Positions 37,801 to 47,314 of a DNA stretch of 64,000 bases are shown piece by piece. Every line of letters begins with the position of its first letter. Position 1 is the first letter of the stretch. This DNA is from Liolophura sinensis (taxonomy: Eukaryota > Mollusca > Polyplacophora > Chitonida > Chitonidae). The stretch lies in NCBI RefSeq assembly GCF_032854445.1, contig NC_088305.1, positions 14,309,717-14,373,716 of the forward strand, in the 5' to 3' direction. The notes beneath the pieces are model-generated. The model saw nothing but the letters and a program-made list of their open reading frames with translations. It had not been told where the DNA came from and did no database searches. Made by a program: the position numbers and the translations under genes.

Positions 37801-40800
37801 CAGACAAACTAGCAGTCAGGCCAAGAGACAGACAGACCAACGGACGGACAGACTAAAAGACAAACTATCTAACAGGCATGAAGACAGACAAACCGACAAG
37901 CATGCAGACAGATAGACCAACAGGCAGAGAGGCCAACAGACAGACAGACAAACAGACCAACAGACCAACAGACCAAAAGGAACACAGACAGATCTATAAC
38001 CAATACACGTTCTCGTAAAGTTTATCGTAATGTGTCACGCAAGTCCTCCTTTAGTCAGGAAGAGTCGCACTTATGTCTTTAAGAGTCACTCATTACAAAC
38101 AACAGTGTATATGCTCAGGAGTTATTTATTTTTATCAAATGACATGATATAAACCCCGATATTACAAACGCTGTAAAACAGCGTATCATACATGACCACC
38201 AACGAAATGATCATTCTTAGTCACATTGCGTAATGCATATATGCTTTTCGGAGATTTACGTCGTAGTTAAGAATTTTTCATTCATACGACAACGGCAAGA
38301 CATCGGCCAAACAAACCCTTTTTCCTCACTCTAACTTATCTCTGCAGAGCGTCGAACGAGGCAGAAATACGTATTTTTTTTAAAGACTTTGGTATGAAAC
38401 CGATTATAGTGTAATGATAAGTAGTCAGTTAATTCGTATGTCATGATATGTTCTCGGGAATAAATACCATCTAATGACCAAACCATAGTCTCATTACTAA
38501 CACACTGCACATGACCTGTATATCGAGAGTATATACCTGTAATTGAATGGCTACAATAGTTCTAAATGACTTCATATAACATCATCAACCAGATGTTTTA
38601 AAGTAATTCATATTATATCTTCAGTCAATCATTTTAAATGAGATCATACAATCAAATGAATCAACCATAATGTGATATCGTGTTCGTATGTGTTTACTCA
38701 TATATTTGACACGTTGTGATGTTATGTGTGGAACATAGGGGCCTACTACGTAACAACGTATAGTCTCATTGGACAAGCACTTTTCATGCCATTGTACATG
38801 TATGTTGTATCAGTTTCATTGCGAGTGTACATGTATGGCGTCTCAGTTTAAATACCATTGTACTTGTATGATGTATCAGTTTAAATGTCGTCATAAATGA
38901 ATGATGTCTCAGACTAAGTGTCTGCGTACATGTATGGTGTCTTAATTTAAATGCCATCCCACGTATGTGGTACCTTAGTTTCATTGCCATGGCACGTGTA
39001 TGATGTCTCAGTTTTAATGCCATGGCACGTGTATGATGTCTCAGTTAAATTCTATTGTGCTTGTATGGTGTCTAAGCTAAATTCCATCGTTCATGTGTTG
39101 TACCCTGGGTCAAGCTTTGGCAGCGGTATTTTACGATCTGATGAATGTATCTTTCTCAGGTGGATATTTAGTGGTCACTAGTTTGTGTTGTACACCAGAT
39201 GATCGGGTGACATTTCCAGTGAAAGATTTTCATGCTAATATGTCGAATGTCTGGAGAAACTTGTTTGATGATGGCGTCATTAATAAGGTAACAACGCTTT
39301 CTAGAGATTAGTTCTCAATAAATATTTGTTTTCGATGGTGTCATTAAATATCTAAAGTTCACCGGCATGTACAGTAACATTTGGTATTTATATCGTATCC
39401 TTCATATGTTTACAACTATTTATTGCGGATTTTAAAATTTTTTAGTTGATTTTGTTTCCCAGGGTTATTTTGAAGTTTATCTGTTCTTGTTTTGGTTTTG
39501 GATGTTTTTATTCTCATGTGGAAAGGCACAATTGTTTTCTGGCTCCAATATGTTCTCACCATAATATGGATGAATCATTGCCAATGAGGTGTTTGACCTC
39601 AATTATTCACTTCTTCTTAGTAAGTTCTATTTTGTTATTTATTTGGGTTGTAAACGGCGGTGTGAAAGCACTTAATTCGGGGTGGGGGGTGTGTGGGGGG
39701 AGGGGGGCGGGGAATCACCGCCCTTGGCCAGATATCTGACAAACCTCCAGACTAAAGGCGTTGGCTCAATACGAGTTGAATTCGGGTCAGGGGAGTATTC
39801 TGCCGAATTGACGCCGAACATTCCACCAATATTAGTGTGTGGGGGCCTTTGGTCACACTGAGCTGTTGACGACGCTCTTGTTGTCCTTAGCGTGATCTAA
39901 CGTCTGTTGATCCGGATTTCTCAACGTATAAAACTGACTGCCATGATAGATGCGAAAACTTCCTAATTATGGCGTCATGCAACAATGAAGTAAATGTTTT
40001 CCAGGCTGTGTGAAAGGTAACGATTTCTTCCCTACACATTTAAACATCCCCACAGGTGGAGTTTGAACGTACAGAATTCGCTCTTCACTTCCGGTCACGG
40101 GAGGAGCTAGAGAGACCATTCAAGGATACAGAATCCTCCGTGTTAAAGAGCGGCCTTTTGCTGGTATCCTTAGAAACGAATGTAGTCCAGTGTCCATTCA
40201 GACAACAGTGCAGAAAACTTGCTGAAAATCATGAAAATGGTAAGTGATTGCGATGAATACTAAAACGTCAACTATATTTAAATGAAGCCAGTTTTCTTTA
40301 CGCCTACACCTTTTCCCACAATTATACACAAGTCTTATCAAGTTTATTTGATTTAGGTTAAATAGAGCGTTCAAAAATATTCTCTTATACCACGGTGTAT
40401 GGTTTTAAGGGTGGAAAAAGGCAGAGTACTAAGGAGTGAAGAAGCTTTTCCACATATCCTGCAGAGAATGTCCTCCTCTGGGTGGTCTCAATACGTATGT
40501 TATATCGCCAATGAATTCACCAAAGATCACCAGATTAGCCATTTTACTTATTGGCAAACGAAATATCACCAGATGTGCAGAAAGTTAGAAAGATATTTTC
40601 TGCTGAACCGGACACAAACGCAATATTTTCCCGCTGAACCGACACAAACGCGATATTTTCTGCTGAACCGGACACAAACGTGATATTTTCTGCTGAAGTG
40701 GACACAAACGCGATATTTTCTGCTGAACTGATACCAAAGTTATGCCTATTTCTGTTCTGCCGTTTTAGTAGAAGAAGTTTTTAAAATTATGAAAAGTGAA

Positions 40801-41951
40801 AATTATGAAAAAATATAATAAAAAGTGCGATTTCTTTGCCATTTCATACTAGTTTGCAGAGGTCACTTTCGGTTTCTCTCCTTGCATTGAGATGATGTTA
40901 GTCTTTAGGAGTTTGCGTCCTAGGTTCATTTATTAGAGTGAAATATCCTCTTCCGGTCATAAAGATGCCACTTCCGTTTTTTTCCTAAGTTACACATTCG
41001 GAATCAGCGCGCACCAGTTTATCAAATAGGTGGATAAACCTGTCGGGAATATTTTAACCAGGGTGGAAATTGCAAGAAAAAAAAAAACCCAAGGTTTTCG
41101 GTCACATGAATTTTCACCGATATATAGCGAGCCAAGGTTTTGTGTAAATGCAGCTTTTGGTCCAGTGTTCCAGTAAAGCATACTGAAGTTTCATAAATTT
41201 AATGAAAAACTTTACAGGGTATACATGATAAATTTACCACAGTAAAGGTTTTATTCTAACTGTTCATGTAAATGCATACATAAAAATACATTACACGCTA
41301 ACTAGTACAATGGCACAAGGAGAATTAGGTAAAAAAAATCACTTAGATTAATTGCAATATATTAGACATTACTGGTCTAGAATTACTCAAAATGTTATGG
41401 TTTCATCACATTTAACATACCATAAAACTGAAACAATGCAAAGGGAACAGGCCTCGAGGATATTTGGTGTCTGATTAGGTGTTTTGTTAAAAAAAACAAC
41501 AACAACAACAAAAAAAGAAAACGATCCAAAATATTGGTGAAGATAATAATTACCCGAGCACATACAATAGGGATTCAAGTTTGGATGTCTTGGATCCCTA
41601 AACATAGTGAAAATGTGTGTGCTTATGAATAGTTAAATCCCAAGCCATAAAAAAAACATGAAAGATATAAATGGAATATCTCTGTTACATGAATATGTAC
41701 ATTGAATATCAACGTTTGTTTTAGAGTCCTCGGAAGCCAGAGACCTTGCCAAAGCACTTGTGGCTGCCGTAACACCGTGGATTGAGGGAAGCTTACATCA
41801 AGGACTGAGCGAGCACAGATCAGAAGCAGACAAAACTAAAATTCTTGACATGTTCTTTGAGCGTTTCCGTGACCAGGTTGCTCGAGATCCACTATCCCAT
41901 AGTCCTGATTCGGTACAGACCTGCATGGTGATTAGAAAGCAAAACATCTAG
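28748..41951 (+). CDS. SABATH-family SAM-dependent carboxyl methyltransferase, copy A (8 exons, frameshift in exon 1)
   Basis: Exons: 28748-28872, 30135-30230, 34772-34870, 35845-35992, 36866-36993, 39160-39287, 40056-40239, 41725-41951. All introns are GT-AG, and phases agree across junctions 2-8. Ignoring the one-base insertion in exon 1, the coding length is 1134 nt (377 aa plus stop), normal for SABATH enzymes (about 350-390 aa). Family landmarks appear in order: a SAM-binding motif I (IGDYGSADGG, exon 2), an acidic DEPINDF block equivalent to the plant NDLPxNDF motif (exon 3), SFYSKCMPNESLDF followed by HWLSKSP with the substrate-pocket Trp (exons 4-5), and DWEMFLLQRAKELKSGG (exons 5-6). 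Such enzymes transfer methyl from SAM to a carboxylate of a small molecule, or to N in the caffeine group, probably in the cytosol; no signal peptide or membrane segment is seen. The substrate cannot be inferred. Exon 1 has an extra A (AAAA versus AAA in copy B) that produces an early TGA, so this copy is either a pseudogene or affected by a homopolymer sequence error. Confidence 0.88.
29066..29243. mobile_element. Palindromic MITE-like element in intron 1, copy A
   Basis: 178 bp with imperfect inverted ends: GGGCCGATTTCACAAACG... at the left, and ...GGATTCGGCCC at the right, whose reverse complement starts GGGCCGAATCCATAAAAC. The inverted match runs about 36 bp, including TTTCTGACTTAAATCA versus TTTTTGACTGAAGTCA. 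No coding capacity. Confidence 0.6.
29609..29735 (+). mobile_element. Old SINE type 1 remnant in intron 1, copy A
   Basis: GCCGTACGTAGGAATGTCTG, a CCTGC duplication, TTGTATAAGTGAAATATTCT. Strongly diverged, shared with 56771-56895. Confidence 0.65.
30135..30230 (+). CDS. Methyltransferase copy A, exon 2 (SAM-binding motif I)
   Basis: Acceptor is AAATAG|AG and donor G|GTAAGTG; 96 nt, entering and leaving in phase 1. It encodes the glycine-rich SAM-binding loop IGDYGSADGG, the equivalent of the plant SABATH motif DLGCSxGPNT. It differs from exon 2 of copy B (57288-57383) at one silent base, as far as I can see. Confidence 0.9.
30902..31142 (-). repeat. 3' LTR start (shared 241 bp), copy A
   Basis: These 241 bp match 33576-33816 closely and end in CATAACACA. 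Beyond 30902 the two LTRs stop matching well, apart from a short similarity around ATTGCACAAAGAGGCAAT (30768 versus 33330). Confidence 0.7.
31049..31525 (-). pseudogene. Protease-region remnant running into the 3' LTR, copy A
   Basis: The open stretch begins inside the protease domain, the DTGAS end having been lost to a frameshift. It ends by reading through the deletion junction near 31143 into the LTR, so its last about 30 codons are LTR sequence. Confidence 0.7.
31586..32944 (-). pseudogene. gag-like region of the retrotransposon, copy A
   Basis: Fragments 32870-32652, 32677-32282 and 32227-31586 are successive pieces of one gag reading frame, separated by indels and a TGA near 32280. 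That TGA is shared with copy B at about 61505. The zinc knuckle CNYCKKPGHVISNYY has Tyr in place of the last Cys. Confidence 0.75.
33063..33816 (-). repeat. 5' LTR of the retrotransposon, copy A
   Basis: 754 bp, TGTGTTATG...CGTAACA on the minus strand. It is followed inside the element by TGGAGGCTTGCCCGGG (33059 downwards), a candidate primer-binding site starting with TGG. I could not assign the tRNA. The outer flank is GCTGTGTTAGAT at 33817. Confidence 0.72.
34515..34720 (+). mobile_element. Possible MITE in intron 2, copy A (reaching towards exon 3)
   Basis: AATACTGTGTTATATTTAAC and flanking AT-rich sequence match the reverse complement of 24675-24935. The same element is in unit B up to the window end (63835-64000). 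It ends within about 60 bp of the exon 3 acceptor region. Confidence 0.45.
34772..34870 (+). CDS. Methyltransferase copy A, exon 3 (DEPINDF motif)
   Basis: Acceptor is GTCTAG|CT and donor G|GTTAGT; 99 nt, phase 1 to phase 1. Only one frame is open, and it matches the phase left by exon 2. It encodes QLVYLDEPINDF, aligning with the plant block around NDLPxNDFN, where the acidic residue helps hold SAM. The polypyrimidine tract before the acceptor is strong. Confidence 0.9.
35845..35992 (+). CDS. Methyltransferase copy A, exon 4 (substrate pocket)
   Basis: Acceptor is TTACAG|GG and donor AG|GTAAGT; 148 nt, phase 1 to phase 2. It encodes GCSFYSKCMPNESLDF and the start of VHWLSK, matching the SFY...FPxNSLxFxxSS...WLS region of SABATH enzymes. 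The Trp of HWLS corresponds to the residue that packs against the substrate in salicylate methyltransferase. Confidence 0.92.
36150..36830 (+). mobile_element. SINE type 2 split by a type 3 SINE, intron 4
   Basis: Type 2 body (GGAAACAGGACTGGTTGACC at 36188) stops near 36290 and resumes near 36699 with GGCTGCATGTGACTCGC, ACACAGTATATGAACATACA and ATGACTGGAAATTTGACAAC, in the order of the unbroken copy at 47315. Coordinates 36297-36698 belong to the inserted element. Confidence 0.7.
36297..36698 (+). mobile_element. SINE type 3, full length, nested; includes exon-5-proximal repeat
   Basis: tRNA-like head with box-A-like AGCACAGTTGGTAGAGCG and box-B-like GGATCAATCC, a body containing CAAAGACTGGTTGTCCCG and GAGCGGTGGAAATCCGTCCT, a 3' core CATATGACTGAAAAATTGTT GAGTACGACG and a CACTCACTCACTC tail. 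Flanks CTCTGTGGTGGCACA and CTCTTTGGCTGCATG may be a decayed target-site duplication. It ends about 170 bp before exon 5. Confidence 0.8.
36866..36993 (+). CDS. Methyltransferase copy A, exon 5
   Basis: Acceptor is TTTCAG|T and donor G|GTAGGA; 128 nt, phase 2 to phase 1. It completes the WLSKSP motif and encodes QAAQDWEMFLLQRAKELKS, matching the family helix (Q...DF..FL..RA.EL) just before the conserved GG. The donor is weaker than the others but is the only one that keeps phase with exon 6. Confidence 0.88.
37378..37982. repeat. (ACAG)-based minisatellite, intron 5
   Basis: About 600 bp of CAGACAGACCAACAGACAG-like units with irregular spacing. Open frames across it are artefacts. Confidence 0.9.
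38235..38402 (-). mobile_element. SINE type 2/3 remnant, intron 5
   Basis: Reversed core (TTACGTCGTAGTTAAGAATT, CATTCATACGACAACGGC) followed by a type-2-like AAAGACTTTGGTATGAAACC. Strongly diverged. Confidence 0.5.
38781..39104. repeat. 33-34-bp minisatellite, intron 5, just before exon 6
   Basis: About nine or ten units of the type AATGCCATGGCACGTGTATG + ATGTCTCAGTTT, diverging along the array. It ends about 55 bp before the exon 6 acceptor. Confidence 0.9.
39160..39287 (+). CDS. Methyltransferase copy A, exon 6
   Basis: Acceptor is TTCTCAG|GT and donor AAG|GTAACA; 128 nt, phase 1 to phase 0. It encodes GGYLVVTSLCC, the strand following the conserved GG, which is GGxMVL in plant enzymes. 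The exon then continues through NMSNVWRNLFDDGVI. It starts about 55 bp after the end of a minisatellite (38781-39104). Confidence 0.87.
40056..40239 (+). CDS. Methyltransferase copy A, exon 7
   Basis: Acceptor is CCACAG|GT and donor G|GTAAGTG; 184 nt, phase 0 to phase 1. It encodes a stretch with FALHFRSREELERPF, corresponding to the family position PxYxPSxEEV after motif IV. No stop codon interrupts it in the required frame. Confidence 0.87.
40593..40740. repeat. 30-bp minisatellite, intron 7
   Basis: Just under five copies of ATATTTTCTGCTGAACCGGA + CACAAACGCG. The repeat length is a multiple of three, so it stays open in several frames, but it lies in an intron. Confidence 0.92.
41725..41951 (+). 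CDS. Methyltransferase copy A, terminal exon 8
   Basis: Acceptor is TTTTAG|AG; the exon enters in phase 1 and runs to a TAG at 41949-41951. It encodes the C-terminal helices, with PWIEGSLHQGL and ILDMFFERFRDQV resembling the family pattern R-x-V-x-EP-x-L-x-x-HFG followed by a helix with F.R. I saw no canonical AATAAA in the roughly 400 bp after the stop. Confidence 0.88.
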
Positions 41952-42296
41952 GAGGAAGATGTTGACGTCGTACAATGAATGTTGGACGAATGCAAATAGC
42001 CAACGTATTCCTCATACATACGTACATGTGCTTCAACCATCCGAAGGTAATTCAAGTACTAGTTCGCATTTCCAAATGGACCTCCTTTTAAAGTCCATCA
42101 AATCTTAAGGCATGTACCAGTTTCGCGCATCTTTGTAACTTGAAAATAAGAAAATTGCTTGAGTTTGTTAGTTTCTTTGCCCGAGGGAAACAAGTCCGGG
42201 CGAGTTATAAGTCACAAAAGTAAGGTATGTTTTATTTTACATTTGCATATGGTTGATAAATAATTATTTGCCTCAGGAAACTATCAGCATAGCGGT

Positions 42297-42441
42297 TGCC
42301 GTGAGTTCAAAGCCACTTAATTCTGGCATCCTCTATGGGCGTACATGAGAATGTCTTCTAGCAACGGGCGGAGAGCCGTTGGTTTGCGCCGGGCTCCGTC
42401 GTTTTCTACCACCATAATGATGGCCGCCATCGTAAAGGCCA
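42297..42441 (+). mobile_element. SINE type 1, diverged, no tail
   Basis: TTGCCGTGAGTTCAAAGCCA, a GGGCGTACATGAGAATGTCT segment, and CCACCATAATGATGGCCGCC. Lacks the last core. Confidence 0.65.
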
Positions 42442-42766
42442 TCAAGTAATTAAAACAGTATCCTTAATTGAAATATAAACACGGTCAGGTAAATCAGTCA
42501 GATATTTGTCGACTGTAACGTCGAGTTTCCCTCATAAATGTGCTATTGTGGTTGTCCGCAACTTAAATCACATGTGTATGTAAACTCCACCCGTTGAAAA
42601 AAATAGGTCATGGTCTCAGAACAGGACACAAGTAAATTGAAAAGTGTTTGCCCACACCGGCTGCCTTATAATTGTTAGCTCTTATTAATTTTTCAGAAAC
42701 TGTTGTTTAACTGGTGTGTTAAAATATTTCAGAAGTGATAGGTTTTAGATCTACGGGTGTCTTTCA

Positions 42767-42842
42767 GGACAATCAACGAAGAAAGATCAATGCAGGACAA
42801 TCAACGAAGAAAGATCAACGAAGAAAGATCAATGTAGGACGA
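42767..42842. repeat. Short tandem repeat, about 28 bp and 16 bp
   Basis: AGGACAATCAACGAAGAAAG ATCAATGC twice, then partial units of AACGAAGAAAGATC. Confidence 0.85.
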
Positions 42843-42979
42843 CACCCTTTGCAAATTAAATCATGATTAACCAGGACGTTTTCTGCTCCATTCCGCTTGT
42901 CTGAGAACCGGTTGTTTTGTGAGTGTTGCCTGCAGATTCTTATTGGCTTTTCCGCAGAGCAGGTTTGTTATGTCTGTGA

Positions 42980-43020
42980 GTGAGTGAGTGCTGGGGGTTT
43001 AACGTCGTACTCAACAGTCT
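42980..43020 (-). mobile_element. 41-bp truncated SINE type 3
   Basis: GTGAGTGAGTGCTGGGGGTT then TAACGTCGTACTCAAC, the extreme 3' end of type 3 reversed. Flanked by TGTCTGTGA at 42971-42979 and 43021-43029. Confidence 0.7.
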
Positions 43021-43274
43021 TGTCTGTGAAGATGTCTGAAGTAAAAGCGAGGGAAGATTTGGGCAGTATTTATTGTGTGGTGAAAAATTCGACGTTTCCC
43101 CTGTTAAACTAGAATGGATGAAGGTTGGATCGTTTTGGATTTACGCTTCATCAGCAATATTTCAACCTTGTCTGGAGTAAATACGCCATCATAACTAGTG
43201 AATATGGTCTCGATCGAGACTTTGGCATGTCGCGTGTACTATTATAATCTACATTTATATATAAACCACTGTGG

Positions 43275-43466
43275 TCTCTGTGAGTTCAAGTCCAGCTCGT
43301 GCTGGCCTCCTTTCCGCCCAGACCTGGTTAGATCTCCCCTCAACCTGCGGATGGTCGTGGCTTTCCCCTGGGCTCTGATCGGTTTCCTCTCAGCGTAATG
43401 CTGGCCGCCATTGTATAGGTGAAATATTACGGCGTAAAACACCATTCAAATAAATAAATAAATGTA
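43275..43466 (+). mobile_element. SINE type 1 with partial head
   Basis: GTGAGTTCAAGTCCAGCTCG (box-B-like), ACCTGCGGATGGTCGTGG, core with a small deletion (AAATATTACGGCG), AAATAAATAAATAAATG tail. Confidence 0.85.
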
Positions 43467-43597
43467 TAAAACCACATCCTTGCATGAAGGTCAATGACTG
43501 AAATACTGAATGACAGCATCGCCATCTGTGATGCTAAATACATGTACTTCTTATGTAAATCTCACTTCTGCGATGTGCAAGATCTTTTGCTATGCTG

Positions 43598-43642
43598 GCC
43601 GACACACCGCACACAAGAATATTTCACCTATACGACAGCAGT
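43598..43642 (-). mobile_element. SINE type 1 core fragment
   Basis: CACAAGAATATTTCACCTAT ACGACAGCAG only. Confidence 0.5.
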
Positions 43643-43870
43643 AACTCTTCGGAAGAGCGGAGGGAGCGCTGAATTCGTGTTTTGTCCAGGCAGTTAAAAA
43701 ACCCAAAATAAACTGCCGCAATTTGCTAAAAAGCCGGAGGACAGTGGTGAAAGAAGATGTGAAATCAAAGACACTGTAGTCAGCAAGCGCACAGTTGGCT
43801 AAAAATTGGAAAAATATTGGAGTTCAAGTCGCGACACTGTCTTGCTTACTCAGAATAGCTTCACTGTGTA

Positions 43871-44086
43871 TTTATTTATTTATTTGATTGGTGTTTTACG
43901 CCGTACTCAAGAATATTTTACTTACACGACGGCGGCCAGCATTATGGTGGGTGGAAACCGGGCACAGCCCGGGGGAAACCCACGACCATCCGCAGGTTGC
44001 TGCAGGACCTTCCCACTTACGGCCCGAGAGGAAGCCATCATAAGCTGGACTTGAAGTCACAGCGACCGCATTGGTGAGGGGCTCCT
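43871..44086 (-). mobile_element. SINE type 1, 5'-truncated, with target-site duplication
   Basis: Reverse tail, perfect-looking core and body, stopping before box A of the head. Duplication GCTTCACTGTGTA at 43858-43870 and 44087-44099. Confidence 0.9.
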
Positions 44087-44099
44087 GCTTCACTGTGTA

Positions 44100-46029
44100 A
44101 ACAGATACACAGATTGCATATCAAACAGTTGTCTTCACTGTCAGTAAGCTCCACAATACCGAGAGAGCAAGTGCTAGTAAAAATAAAACACTAAACAGGA
44201 TTTCACAAAAAGTGGGGTGGCAAAAAACAGAGCAAAAATTAACATGAACTAGTTATGCTATCGCTATGGTTTAGTAGGTCATATTTGTCGTGACTCGACA
44301 TATCCAATTCGAGGACAAGTATGTCAAGTGTGGTATTGTAGAGATCTCTTCTGCGTGTGAATCCGAAGTACAGTGTAAGCTAAATCAGGGAGAAGAAACT
44401 GATAATTTGCATTCATCATTCACCATGTGCTGGAGGAAGGTTTGAGTTACACAGACATGGACATATTATTTGACTCCTGAGCCAAAAGTAATATTATTGA
44501 CCTGAAAACCTTAAAGCATTTCAACAACAAACAGGTCAAATTTAATTCTGAGACAGCAAATCTCCGAAAGACCTACTCTAGAAAGAGTACTTCTATGTGT
44601 AACTTTACATTAGGAAAACATAGCATTTTGAATTTTGAATTCTTGGGAATCCATAGAATGTGGTGTAGTTCTGTTGGGTACAAAAATAAAACAAAACCAA
44701 TGACAAACAACGGCAGAAAAAATGGGTGTTCTGAAAACAGAGTAGAGCACAGAGACTTGAAACTCATGAGAATTCTATCAATAAATTAAACCTGGTTCTC
44801 TTAAACGACAGTCCCATAGCTTACTGATGGCCTGACTACCGAAAATAAGCCCGTTATGGACTTTAACATTTTTCTGAAAGTCTACACTGAGCAAATCCTA
44901 TGGCAACGCAATAACCTGTAAACATTCTCAGTGATGAGATGTTCCACAACCGTTAAACGACGTACAAACAGCTGTCAAATGAACTGAATTAATACCTCAT
45001 GAATCTCATGATGTCACGCACGCTCGGGCTACACTAGGTGGGGATTATCGCAAACAAACGCGGCTAAAAGGCGTGACTTACGGTAGTTGGTAGACTGAAT
45101 ATACATTTTGCATGGTCAGGTTTGCCGGGTTAACGGTGTTATAAACTACCGTAAAATCGCGTGTTTTAGCCCCCCTAGATTACAAAAGCCCCCATTTATG
45201 TCTCGCATAAATCTGCGAACTCACGAGACCAAAATGCCGATTCGGTACATAACAGTTCCAGATTAGTTGATCAGTGAAATGGCTGTTTAACACGGGCTAA
45301 GGTTGACAGAAGACATAACGAAGAGAGAATTAAACGCGCCGTGTTTCACACGTTCGCCGGGTCCGGTTTGAGGAAACCGCTTCTGGGAGTACAGACATAA
45401 GTAACGCAGTATCCACTCCACCATTGATCAGGTGGACTTTACATTCACACTCAAGGGGATCAGCTGTATAAAAACACAATCAGCCCACTCGGTTGACCTC
45501 ACAGGAACGACCAGGATGTCCGAAGACCTCTCTGAAAAAGTCTTGACATGTTAAGCGGTAGTTCACATCACAATTTAATATATCAAAGATAATTCCCGCA
45601 CATCTGAACAGGCGTGACCAGCCGACTGATCGTAGCGCTGAGAAGATGTAGGCCTATATCTTTCACCGGGCCCACGCGATTGACCTCTACAGTCTATTTC
45701 TTTTAGCCAGTCGCCTATATTCAGATGTCTGTAAAATCAGTCATACTCGTTACCAAAAAAAGTAGAAGTCTTGTTCTAATTTATAATGTTAAACTCAATC
45801 AGCCTTTTTTCGACACCAAGAAGTAATTGCCTCGGATGACGTTATAATTTCTCCTAAACGAGTGGTATGCTGGATAATGGGAGGAGTTAAACATCTTTGA
45901 CGCAGGGCGACACCAGGTACCTAAACTGGTATCGACTTAACTGTTAACCCTGTTACTGACACTGACATATTTGTAGTTGTTTATTCGCAGACACAGTAGT
46001 GTAATGTGTATCACTGCGTGGAGTTTGTT
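44100..46029. other. Intergenic, no gene recognised
   Basis: Short open frames only. A phrase at about 45147-45190 (CTACCGTAAAATCGCGTG followed by C-rich and AAAGCCCCC) could be the end of an unrecognised transposon, but I found no partner end. Confidence 0.4.
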
Positions 46030-46345
46030 TTACCCGCTTCTTGATGCATTGTAATACAAATTACTCTCCACACCCATTGCCCAGCATTCCGCTTGTTTCC
46101 GGACAATTATGACGTCACAGAGGTAATGAGTCTTTGGTGTTTAAACCATGCTTATGTAGTTCAGCACCATGAATTAGAAAAAAAAAACAACTGCATTTTC
46201 CTTCCAATGACACAGACGTACAACATATCAATGTGTAGAGCCTGTGTTATCACGTGTTACTAAGCAAAGGCAATTTTGGTAGCGAGTATTACTGATTTTA
46301 CCCACAGCTGAATATAGGTCACTGGCTAAAAGAAATATACTATAG
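46030..46345. repeat. Dispersed repeat (relative of 25030-25380)
   Basis: Shares AATTATGACGTCAC, TGTAGAGCCTGTGTT, GGCAATTTTGGTAGCGAGTA and TATACTATAG with unit A. It sits about 430 bp before the start of unit B and is not part of the collinear duplication. Confidence 0.6.
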
Positions 46346-47314
46346 GTTCGTCTGGTTTACCACAAGCTTGCCTAGAAAGCTGAGGCGCAATGACCTGAAA
46401 CACTCATGACATCCTGGCTGCTGATGAATTGTGGAGGGCTGAGGTCAATGTATCGAGTTCTTGACATCCTGGGGTTTCCTTCATAAAACGACGTGCGACA
46501 ATGTTTTTATGGTACATTTCTTGTATGATATTGTGTACGTCCTTATTAATGTACCATTGTCCTATATATGCGATATCTTACAAGTGCGACTTCTTTGTTG
46601 AAGTAGCCCCAGGTGGGTTGAGGTGGACTGACGGTCGATGTGTTGAGGTTAAAGACGCGCTGATTAAAAGCTCTGGCTGGAATTTCTGACATGACTGACT
46701 AAACTTCCTACTTCTCTTTAACTAGAAACCATGTTTGCAGTTTAGACCGTTTCATCCATTTGAAACAAATTTTGCGTTGACTTTGAGAGGTGTGCTTACA
46801 GTGCAACGACAGTAATGTTAAGAATGCTTGAGTTATTATTCTTAACGACATTATTCATAAAGTTAAATGAGAGTATTGAATAAGGCAACCAACGCCTGCA
46901 GTAATGCTTGCTATTATGTAGATGTCAATAGGCCTCTTTTAATCCATCTGAAACTAAATACAGAGCTTGCATCAAGGTAATTTCAAAGACGGAAAAACTG
47001 TCAAAATTGACGTTCAGTGTGTTCTTTATTTAATTAGTCTGTCAGTGTGTTTAAAATATCTCATCCGTATAATGATTTGTTTTCCCGTTGATTTATATTC
47101 CACATCTATAGCTATAGTATTAACGTATCGTGTCATCAAATGTCGGCCATTGTCAAATCATGCTATTTGCAAATCGAACAGACTGAGTGGACATTGATAT
47201 GCGTTATAACCTGAGATAAAAAAAGCTATATTTTGTCGAACTTTACCACATGTGATTCAACGAACGTTACACTGTGTAAGAGGACACATGGGCGGCTTTC
47301 ATCGCTTACAGGGT

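Noticed and set aside
45140-45260. Possible transposon terminal sequence (CTACCGTAAAATCGCG)
   Set aside because: No matching inverted end, target duplication or transposase within several kilobases; not enough to call an element.
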